Shown piece by piece: positions 1 through 5,300 of a stretch of DNA of 5,300 bases; position 1 is the first letter of the stretch; each line of letters starts with the position of its first letter. The DNA lies in NCBI GenBank assembly GCA_021163565.1, contig JAGGTT010000130.1:1-5300 (forward strand). The letters run 5' to 3'. Both the position numbers and the translations under genes were made by a program. Source of the DNA: Candidatus Tharpella sp. (GTDB lineage: Bacteria > Desulfobacterota > Anaeroferrophillalia > Anaeroferrophillales > Tharpellaceae). The notes beneath the pieces were generated by a model. It saw only the letters and a list, made by a program, of their open reading frames with translations. It searched no databases and was not told where the DNA came from.

Positions 1-202
1 GCGGCGTGATGCGAAAATCACGGCATTTCTGCTCAAACCATGTCCGGGCCGCGGCATCCGGGGTCTCCTTGAAATCAACTACCTTCTGACACGCGAGCAG
101 CATGCCGAAATTGTCGGCCACAAAAGCGATGAGATTCTCAGTTGAAGTGCGGCGGGAAACTTTTTCAATAAGTCGGCTGATATTTTCACGCGGCTCAGTC
201 AT
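1..202 (-). CDS. Unrecognised protein, 5' part only (runs off the left edge)
   Basis: An open frame begins with ATG at 202-200 and stays open for 67 full codons to the window edge, so the protein is truncated here by the window. The start lies inside the end of the upstream gene (8-nt overlap, ATGACTGA), and a GGA at 210-212 sits 7 nt before the ATG. Both suit translational coupling in the same operon. The visible residues begin MTEPRENISRLIEK and look soluble and mostly helical, with no signal peptide or membrane segment. Later they include two cysteines (C39 and C60) and a WFEQKCRDF stretch. I recognise no family or catalytic motif. A role in polysaccharide assembly is suggested only by the gene's place. 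The coding call rests on the overlapping start, the spacing and the uninterrupted frame. Confidence 0.7.
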   Translation of the reverse strand, partial: MTEPRENISRLIEKVSRRTSTENLIAFVADNFGMLLACQKVVDFKETPDAAARTWFEQKCRDFRITP

Positions 203-1433
203 TCATCAATCCGTCGGCACTGATTTTGAGGTTGCTGATCCAGATATCACCGGCAATCCGGCAGTTTATATCGTTACTTTTATTGCGTCGCAGACGCACA
301 TAAACCTGCTGACATCCGGGCGGCACGATGAACTTGAGGCTAAACCGGGTTGGAGTTTGGGCGGCGGCAAACATCGGGGTTCGGGCCCTAAGCTGCCGGG
401 CGTTAACTCCGACAACCTCAAAATAAGGCCGCTGGTCGGTGGTCAACCCTGCACAGCCGACTTCACCCGTCAGGGTATAAGCGGTACCTGAATTCTCCGC
501 CGGTTTATTTGTCACCGGGATAAAATATTGAACCAGATGATGGTAGTTGACATTCTCCAGGCCCGTAAAATTAAGATGAAAGGCACTGTTTTCATTTTTT
601 GTTTTCGCACTCAATTCCCAGCTGCTGCCGGCCGCCTTGCCAATCCGCCAGCCGAAAGCGGTTTGCAGCGGCGAAGTGCTGAAATTACCGTTGTAGAGGA
701 TGGTATCGGTTGGCAGCACCTCCTGCCAGATTCCGTAAGCGCGCTGGAGATCACCCTGGTGCCGTAAAAGTTCGATAAAACGAAGTTTATAACGGAGCTC
801 AAGTTCCCGGCTGTCACGCACTCCGGGCCAGTAGATGAGTGCCGATTCCAAACGTTCAGGATGAAGCGAGAAACGAAACAGATGGAGAAGGTTGTGCGCC
901 CCGATCTTTTCCAGACGGGTTTCGGCATCGGGCCAGAGGGATGCGGCAAGATCGAGCGCCTGCTGCCGGTGTTGTGGAAGTTCGGCCACGACATAGTCAA
1001 GATCCCGGGCCAGCATTTCACGCTCACCGAGCTGGTAGGCAAGCATGGTTTTCCGCCAGCGCCAGAAGGAGACATCCACCATCAGGCCGTCGATATAGGT
1101 GAGAATTTTCCCGGCGTCGCTTCTCTTCCCCAGAGACAATTCAAGTTCACTCAAGGTTATCCAGGCCGGGATATAGAGCGGATTAAGGGTTAAGGCTCTC
1201 TGCAACAGACGCAGAACTCTGTCACTCCGGCCCTGAGAGAGAGCGGTATCCTGAGCGGCCGCGGTCAGGTATTCGGGGCTGATCTGCTGCTGCCAGAGGG
1301 TTGAATGCGGCCGCGGCCGGCTGAATTTACTCTGTTCAAACAGAGCAATTTTCAACTGCAACAGGCCGCAGACAAGCAGAACCATAAAGAGAGCCGCGCG
1401 GCTTATGTTGGACTGCGCAAGTTTCATAATCAC
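195..1433 (-). CDS. Membrane-anchored TPR-like protein with C-terminal jelly-roll (carbohydrate-binding-like) domain
   Basis: This 412-residue protein has no function I can name. Residues 13-32 form one hydrophobic segment after a short N-terminus with K4 and R12, suggesting a membrane anchor with the rest in the periplasm. Residues about 55-145 and 205-240 are helical-repeat-like; the stretch around 70-105 (LLQRALTLNPLYIPAWITLS) reads as a TPR unit. From about 246 to 405 the composition switches to beta-strand type, opening with YNGNFSTSPLQTAFGWRI. That opening resembles domains annotated as CBM4/9-like or galactose-binding-like sandwiches. C327, C374 and C391 lie in this domain. The start is uncertain: GTG at 1433-1431 overlaps the upstream TAG by 1 nt and lies 10 nt after AGAAAG (1444-1449), while ATG at 1427-1425 would give 410 residues. 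Its place directly after the wzc-like gene suggests a role in polymer assembly, export or retention, which is inference. Confidence 0.88.
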   Translation of the reverse strand: MIMKLAQSNISRAALFMVLLVCGLLQLKIALFEQSKFSRPRPHSTLWQQQISPEYLTAAAQDTALSQGRSDRVLRLLQRALTLNPLYIPAWITLSELELSLGKRSDAGKILTYIDGLMVDVSFWRWRKTMLAYQLGEREMLARDLDYVVAELPQHRQQALDLAASLWPDAETRLEKIGAHNLLHLFRFSLHPERLESALIYWPGVRDSRELELRYKLRFIELLRHQGDLQRAYGIWQEVLPTDTILYNGNFSTSPLQTAFGWRIGKAAGSSWELSAKTKNENSAFHLNFTGLENVNYHHLVQYFIPVTNKPAENSGTAYTLTGEVGCAGLTTDQRPYFEVVGVNARQLRARTPMFAAAQTPTRFSLKFIVPPGCQQVYVRLRRNKSNDINCRIAGDIWISNLKISADGLMND

Positions 1434-3790
1434 TACGATATTTCTTTCTGGTTACCGTATTCATAATTATAGGAGTAATACTTGTAGCCGCTGTAAGAGC
1501 TGTAGCCTTTTTTCTGACCGGTCTTATTTATGATCGCACCTAAAATATTACCCCCGATATTAAGCAGTGATTTGCGGAAGTGGCTGACACCTTCGCGCGG
1601 CGTATCCCCTTCAACCGCGACCAGAATAATGCCGTCAACCATATTTGCCATAACCAGAAGTTCGGCAAAACCCTGGTAAGGGGGGCTGTCGATAACCACA
1701 TGGTCGTAGTATTTACAGCAGACTTTGAGCAGTTCCCGCATGCGCCGGGAACTGACAAGCTCGGCTGGATTGGGCGGCAGGGGACCGCTGCTGATGAAAT
1801 CCAGACCTTCATAATCGGTCTTATGGATAACATCCTGAAGCTTTTCCAGACCGGTAAGCAGGCTCGACAAACCTTTACTCCGATCCACGCCATGGTAAAC
1901 TTTATGAAGGCTGGGTTTACGCAAATCGGCATCAATCAACAAACAATTCTTCCCGGAGGAGAGAAACGAGAGCGCGATGTTACTCGAGATCGTACTTTTT
2001 CCGGCCCCGGGCAGGATAGAAGTGACAAGAATACTTTTCGGGGGGCTGCCGGAGGCCGAAAGATCAATCGATGTCATGGCCGTGCGGATGGATTCTGAGA
2101 GCGGGATCCGAGGTTCATTGAAATATTTGAGCCCCATGTTTTCAAAGGAGATATTCTTACCCTTCACAAAAGGGATCAGGCCGAGAATCGGAATGTGATA
2201 GCGAAACACCATTTCATCCGGATTTTTGATCGTGTTGTCCATATATTCAAGCATGAAGGCAGCCCCGACCCCGGCAATGAGACCAAAGATAAGACCCAGC
2301 ATAAAATTGCGGGAAACCCGGGGTTTATAGGGATATAACGGTATCCGGGCGGCATCGATAATCTGGATATTAGTAGCCGTGGCCCCAACTGTGGCTTCGA
2401 TCTCTTTCGCCCGCTGCAGAAGACTCTCATAGATAGATTTATTGGTTTCGACCTCGCGGGCTAAAATCTTATACTGGGTCGCTTTTTCACCTAAATTAAT
2501 GGCTCTCTGTTTCTGCTCCTCGGCATTTTCCTCGAGATAGAGTTGAGTTTTCAGAGCCGTCTCATAATCATTTTTAATGGCCGCGACAACCTTCTCTTTT
2601 TCCTTATCTATCTGCCCCATAAGTTTATCTGTGCGGGCTTTCAGTTGTCTCATTTTAGGGTGGCCGGGCTTGAAAATCGTACTCAGATCCTCGTACTCAG
2701 ACTCCAGAATACTATGTTGCTGCTGCAGCTCCTGGATCAACATATTATTGAGAATCTGGTTCAAGTTGCTGCGGTCGCCGCTGATTGCCTGTTGATAGAT
2801 AGCCTCTTTCGAAAGCCTGACGGCCCGGGCCGTGGCCAGAGCCGCGTTAAGTTCCTCCAGCTGTTTCATGACCATGTTTGATTTAGGATCAAGCGAGACG
2901 ATACCGATCCTACGGGAGAATACGGTAAGCTGTTTTTCCGAAGCCTCCAGTTTTATCTGTGATTCTTCTATCTTTAAGGCCAGAAACTTACTCGCATTTT
3001 TTGAGAGTTCAAGGCGGCTGTCCATCTGCATATTGATAAATTCATCCAGCGTCGCATTAACGATTCGAGCCGCCAACGCTGCATCCGGAGATGAAAAACT
3101 GACTTCTAAAAGTTCACTCTCAGGTACCTGACTCACCCTGAGGCCACCCTTGAATTTACCCAGCAAACCGTTCTGCCGGATCCGGGCCTGAGCTTCCGCG
3201 CTTAATACCGGCTTCTCATCCTTGTCATCCTTAAAGCGGATGAAATCCCGGACCATGGCGATCATCTCCATCATCTGAGAAAAAATCCCCGCTTCTTCCT
3301 CTGCCACCTCTTCATCATTGCTACCGGAGACCTTTTTGCCGCTGAAAACCGGGTCTTCAGCCAGGTTTAAAACCTTGATGACCCGGCCCGCGACCTGCTC
3401 GCTCTGCATCAGCTGGATCTGGGTCTTCTGAAAATCAATACTATAACTGAAACGCTGGCTCTCCAGGCCGGCAAAACTGGTCAGGTGTGCCTCCTGGCTG
3501 GAAACCTTGACCACGCTTTTGGCCATAAAGAGGGGCGTGCGGGTCAAAGTAAAGATGGCCACCGCCGAAAAGATGATCAGTAAAAGCGAGATTACGGTCC
3601 ATTTGCGACGGACGATAACCTCGATATAATCCCGCAGATGGATCTCCTCTTCCAAAGGCGGCAAAAGTTCACGGACTTCGGTCGAAGGGAGATTACGGGG
3701 ATTTATCCGGGCTGCCGGGTCAGGGTTGGCCAGCGGGTAGCCGCCTTTATCTTCGATTTCAATATTGTCAAAATCATCATTAATGGACAT
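1433..3790 (-). CDS. wzc: Wzc-like polysaccharide co-polymerase / BY-kinase (tyrosine autokinase)
   Basis: This 785-residue inner-membrane protein would control polysaccharide chain length and export. Residues about 45-84 hold the Wzz-type N-terminus and first membrane segment (WTVISLLLIIFSAVAIFTL, 64-82). A periplasmic region follows, with long heptad-rich helices (about 268-345 and 355-470), the FKPGHPKMRQL motif (373-383), and a proline-rich stretch (IPLYPYKP, 483-490) before the second membrane segment (496-516). The cytoplasmic kinase has an ExxR motif (ESIR, 566-569), Walker A GAGKST (595-600), Walker A' LLIDADLRKP (617-626) and Walker B VVIDSPP (698-704). The tail holds eight tyrosines between 763 and 778, the expected autophosphorylation cluster. 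Kinase and membrane parts are fused, as in proteobacterial Wzc, rather than split as in CpsC/CpsD. I chose the ATG at 3790-3788 because AGAG at 3797-3800 is well placed; a TTG at 3820 would add ten residues but overlaps a hairpin. An acidic stretch at about 158-195 looks like a variable insertion. The symbol names the family, not a proven ortholog. Confidence 0.95.
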   Translation of the reverse strand: MSINDDFDNIEIEDKGGYPLANPDPAARINPRNLPSTEVRELLPPLEEEIHLRDYIEVIVRRKWTVISLLLIIFSAVAIFTLTRTPLFMAKSVVKVSSQEAHLTSFAGLESQRFSYSIDFQKTQIQLMQSEQVAGRVIKVLNLAEDPVFSGKKVSGSNDEEVAEEEAGIFSQMMEMIAMVRDFIRFKDDKDEKPVLSAEAQARIRQNGLLGKFKGGLRVSQVPESELLEVSFSSPDAALAARIVNATLDEFINMQMDSRLELSKNASKFLALKIEESQIKLEASEKQLTVFSRRIGIVSLDPKSNMVMKQLEELNAALATARAVRLSKEAIYQQAISGDRSNLNQILNNMLIQELQQQHSILESEYEDLSTIFKPGHPKMRQLKARTDKLMGQIDKEKEKVVAAIKNDYETALKTQLYLEENAEEQKQRAINLGEKATQYKILAREVETNKSIYESLLQRAKEIEATVGATATNIQIIDAARIPLYPYKPRVSRNFMLGLIFGLIAGVGAAFMLEYMDNTIKNPDEMVFRYHIPILGLIPFVKGKNISFENMGLKYFNEPRIPLSESIRTAMTSIDLSASGSPPKSILVTSILPGAGKSTISSNIALSFLSSGKNCLLIDADLRKPSLHKVYHGVDRSKGLSSLLTGLEKLQDVIHKTDYEGLDFISSGPLPPNPAELVSSRRMRELLKVCCKYYDHVVIDSPPYQGFAELLVMANMVDGIILVAVEGDTPREGVSHFRKSLLNIGGNILGAIINKTGQKKGYSSYSGYKYYSYNYEYGNQKEIS

Positions 3791-3796
3791 ATATAT

Positions 3797-3800
3797 CTCT
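3797..3800 (-). promoter_or_regulatory. Ribosome binding site that decides the wzc-like start
   Basis: AGAG lies 6 nt before the ATG at 3790-3788. It supports this ATG over the in-frame TTG at 3820-3818, whose upstream sequence is AT-rich with no purine-rich site at useful distance. Confidence 0.6.
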
Positions 3801-3804
3801 GCTA

Positions 3805-3817
3805 CGGGCGTTGCCCG
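3805..3817 (-). promoter_or_regulatory. Small GC-rich hairpin just upstream of the wzc-like ribosome binding site
   Basis: CGGGC and GCCCG form a perfect 5-bp stem with a 3-nt loop, ending 4 nt before the AGAG ribosome binding site. No T-run follows it in the direction of transcription, so it does not look like an intrinsic terminator. It could influence translation initiation or mRNA stability, but a stem this short can arise by chance. Confidence 0.3.
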
Positions 3818-3822
3818 CAAAT

Positions 3823-3838
3823 AAAAATTCTAATTTTT
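3823..3838. repeat. AT-rich perfect inverted repeat
   Basis: AAAAATT and AATTTTT are exact reverse complements separated by two bases (CT on the plus strand). The 2-nt loop is too tight for the full RNA stem, so a protein-binding site or chance AT-richness are both possible. It covers the -10-like TAGAAT of the minus strand. Confidence 0.45.
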
Positions 3839-3887
3839 CAAGACACCCTTTAACCGCTGCGATGCTCTGTGACACAAACAGCTTACT

Positions 3888-4610
3888 TTAAGCAAGCAGT
3901 TTCCCGGGATTTACCGCGGCGATCCGCCGTAAAATTTCCGGTGAGATAAGCTGTTGCAACGCGTTCCACTCCGATCCGTCCGGCGGCCGGCGGTGGTGGG
4001 CGGAATGGGCATCGGAAGCGAGATAATCAACCACCTCCCACGCCAGCAGCTGGTTTGCCAATTTTTGTGCCGGCTGGCCGAAGCGGCCAAACAGGCTGCC
4101 GCAGTTAATCTGCACTGCGATCCCTAAGCCATGAGCCTGACGCAGGTCTTCTGGATGGAGTTGAAAATATTCGCACCGTTCCGGATGGGCCAGAATTACT
4201 TTTTTATCCTGCTCCATAAACTCGGCCAGAGGCTCCAGAGGGTTTAAGTCTGAAATCTCAAAGGGCGGCTCAAGCAGATAGGTGCGGCTCCGGCCTAAAG
4301 GCAGATAATCTCCCTGCGCGAGCCTTTGGCCCATATTTTTCTGGATCGCGATCTCCATACCGGGGATAATTTCAAATTGAATTCCATGATCGGATAAAGC
4401 TTTCTGGAGTTTGTCGATTAAGGCCAGAATCTTTCGCGGGCGGGCCGTCCAGATAGTTCCCGGAAGAAAATGAGGCGTGGCAACCACCCTTTTAATACCG
4501 ACATCGGTATAGCAGCACACCAGATCAAGACATTGCGCCGTATTTTTCGGGCCATCATCAAGACCGGGCAGGATGTGACAGTGAATATCGATAAAATCAG
4601 CCAGTTCCAT
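3888..4610 (-). CDS. cpsB: PHP-type tyrosine-protein phosphatase, CpsB/CapC/YwqE family
   Basis: This 240-residue cytoplasmic protein belongs to the metal-dependent phosphatases that dephosphorylate BY-kinases of capsule and exopolysaccharide systems. All expected metal-site motifs are present in order: DIHCH (H10, H12), LDDGP (D18, D19), ATPHF (H47), PGMEI (E86), LLEPPF (E114), LAHPERC (H142) and ASDAHS (D200, H202). The length matches the family (about 240-255). It starts at ATG 4610-4608; a TGA two codons before it in the same frame rules out a longer N-terminus. The gene begins 2 nt after the stop of the Wzy-like gene with no clear Shine-Dalgarno, so translation is probably coupled. The likely substrate is the tyrosine tail of the kinase encoded 97 nt downstream. 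Family and catalytic residues are seen directly; the substrate is inferred from context. The symbol is by family, and no low-molecular-weight phosphatase (Wzb) lies in the window. Confidence 0.95.
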   Translation of the reverse strand: MELADFIDIHCHILPGLDDGPKNTAQCLDLVCCYTDVGIKRVVATPHFLPGTIWTARPRKILALIDKLQKALSDHGIQFEIIPGMEIAIQKNMGQRLAQGDYLPLGRSRTYLLEPPFEISDLNPLEPLAEFMEQDKKVILAHPERCEYFQLHPEDLRQAHGLGIAVQINCGSLFGRFGQPAQKLANQLLAWEVVDYLASDAHSAHHRRPPDGSEWNALQQLISPEILRRIAAVNPGKLLA

Positions 4611-4612
4611 TT

Positions 4613-5300
4613 TTATTCAATCATTTTTTCCGGTTTTTTATCAAGTTCCGCAGCCAGCAGGGCCAGCAGGGTGACGCAGTAGACGCAGTTGGCCGGCAAC
4701 TGCCAGCCGAAATCGGTAAGACCGTGGATAAAGAAACCGCAGATGCCGGCAAAAGCGGCGATACCGACAATCGCCTCTCGGCGTTGTTTCAGGCGGCGGC
4801 CGTACGCCAGTAAACCACTTAAAAGGCAGCCGCAGAAGAGAAGCATCGCCGGCCAGCCGAGTTCAATCGCAAATTCCAGGAATTCATTATGGGCCCGCTC
4901 AAAGATGATGAATGCCGATTCGTTTTTCAGGTAGATCGGTGAAAGCTTGACATAGGATTCAAGACCAATTCCGGTCAGCGGATGGTCAAAAAGCATCGGC
5001 AGACTCATGCACCAGATAGAAAAACGACCCTCGACACCAGACTTAAAATCGCTGAAGCGGAGCAGCAGCTCACCGTATCCACCCAGCAGAGCCCCGTAGA
5101 AAACGAGGAAAATTATGAGCAGAAACAGCGCCCGGACTTTATTCCGGCGGCTGAATGGCATCGTCACAGCAAGCATCGCCGCGATACCCAGAAAAGCGAT
5201 TATACCCCCGCGTGAGAGAGAAAAAAGAACCGCCAGAATAATCATGCCGGCGGCAAAGAGAAAAAGCGCCGGGGGCCGTTTTTTGATATTCAAAGCCGCC
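4613..5300 (-). CDS. O-antigen ligase/polymerase superfamily (Wzy/WaaL-like) membrane protein, C-terminal part
   Basis: The frame is open through the right edge, so the N-terminal half is missing; 228 codons are visible, while family members are usually 400 residues or more. A TTG at 5293-5291 is in frame but unlikely to be the start, because the frame continues upstream and the visible part already begins within the conserved core. Counting from that TTG, the Wzy_C signatures appear in order: SLSRGG (25-30) at a membrane segment, further segments at about 31-46 and 54-72, a periplasmic loop with GRFSIW (89-94) and DHPLTGIG (103-110), then RAHNEFLEFAIELGWP (133-148), a segment at about 148-166, and HGLTDFGWQLPAN near the last two segments. 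The protein would join lipid-linked repeat units in the periplasm, or ligate polymer to a lipid. These motifs cannot separate polymerase from ligase. Placement just upstream of the phosphatase and co-polymerase genes favours a Wzy-type polymerase. Confidence 0.92.
   Translation of the reverse strand, partial: AALNIKKRPPALFLFAAGMIILAVLFSLSRGGIIAFLGIAAMLAVTMPFSRRNKVRALFLLIIFLVFYGALLGGYGELLLRFSDFKSGVEGRFSIWCMSLPMLFDHPLTGIGLESYVKLSPIYLKNESAFIIFERAHNEFLEFAIELGWPAMLLFCGCLLSGLLAYGRRLKQRREAIVGIAAFAGICGFFIHGLTDFGWQLPANCVYCVTLLALLAAELDKKPEKMIE

Larger units (their letters stand above)
3791..3887 (-). other. 97-nt intercistronic leader before the wzc-like gene
   Basis: This is the only sizeable non-coding gap in the window, between the phosphatase stop (3888-3890) and the co-polymerase start. 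In transcript order it holds a mixed-composition stretch, an AT-rich inverted repeat (3823-3838), a small GC-rich hairpin (3805-3817) and the ribosome binding site. A TAGAAT at 3827-3832 resembles a -10 box, but I find no good -35 at 16-18 nt upstream (the nearest is TTAAAG with a 15-nt spacer), so a promoter here is only possible. There is no hairpin followed by a T-run, so I do not call a terminator. The gap could hold a secondary promoter, an mRNA processing site or a translation-control element. Confidence 0.4.

Noticed and set aside
102..491. 129-codon open frame on the plus strand
   Set aside because: It is antisense to the end of the TPR/jelly-roll gene and the start of the next gene. 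Both of these have better start context and spacing, and the antisense translation has no recognisable features.
611..1075. 154-codon open frame on the minus strand
   Set aside because: It is a second frame inside the 412-residue gene, has no independent ribosome binding context that I can see, and lacks domain-like composition.
1308..1319. 12-nt perfect palindrome CGGCCGCGGCCG
   Set aside because: It lies inside the coding sequence for an R-P-R-P-H stretch; repeated Arg and Pro codons in GC-rich sequence explain it without a regulatory role.
1580..2098. 172-codon open frame on the plus strand
   Set aside because: It lies wholly antisense to the kinase domain of the wzc-like gene, whose frame carries all the conserved motifs; the antisense translation shows no recognisable domain.
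3788..3820. Longer version of the wzc-like protein starting at TTG 3820
   Set aside because: The ten extra residues would be encoded by the small hairpin and the ribosome binding site region; the ATG at 3790 has AGAG at good spacing and a typical N-terminus.
3868..3876. TGTG-A-CACA palindrome resembling half of a CRP-type operator
   Set aside because: Only four base pairs per arm with a 1-nt centre, lacking the spacing of a CRP site (TGTGA-N6-TCACA); chance is sufficient.
5291..5293. TTG as the real start of the Wzy-like protein
   Set aside because: The frame stays open to the window edge, and starting here would remove most of the membrane segments expected for the family; it is better read as an internal codon of a truncated gene.

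Overview
The window is part of a cell-surface polysaccharide (capsule, exopolysaccharide or O-antigen) assembly operon. All recognisable genes lie on the minus strand, so transcription runs from position 5300 towards 1. In that order they are: (1) the C-terminal half of a Wzy/WaaL-type membrane protein (O-antigen ligase/polymerase superfamily), cut by the right edge; (2) a PHP-type, metal-dependent tyrosine-phosphoprotein phosphatase of the CpsB/CapC/YwqE family; (3) a Wzc-like polysaccharide co-polymerase fused to a bacterial tyrosine (BY) kinase; (4) an uncharacterised membrane-anchored protein with a helical-repeat (TPR-like) middle and a predicted beta-sandwich (jelly-roll) C-terminal domain; (5) the first 67 codons of an unrecognised protein, cut by the left edge.

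The genes are tightly packed: 2 nt between 1 and 2, 97 nt between 2 and 3, 1-nt overlap between 3 and 4 (if the GTG start is used), and 8-nt overlap between 4 and 5. The only real gap is the 97 nt before the co-polymerase gene. It holds an AT-rich perfect inverted repeat and a small GC-rich hairpin just upstream of the ribosome binding site. No transposase, tRNA, rRNA, CRISPR or clear terminator is visible.

The likely joint role, inferred from the families, is as follows. The Wzy-like protein links repeat units in the periplasm. The Wzc-like protein controls chain length and export through its periplasmic Wzz/GNVR region and its cytoplasmic ATP-dependent kinase, which autophosphorylates a tyrosine-rich tail. 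The PHP phosphatase would remove those phosphates. The fourth protein has a predicted carbohydrate-binding-like fold facing the periplasm and may contact the nascent polymer or the machinery.

The organism is most likely a Gram-negative bacterium. A fused Wzc-type kinase paired with a PHP-type phosphatase, followed by a TPR plus jelly-roll protein, resembles loci I associate with Desulfobacterota (Geobacter/Desulfuromonas-like deltaproteobacteria). That placement is inference, not proof. Apart from genes 4 and 5 the content is a recognisable Wzx/Wzy-type system, and I see no strong evidence for an entirely new kind of system.
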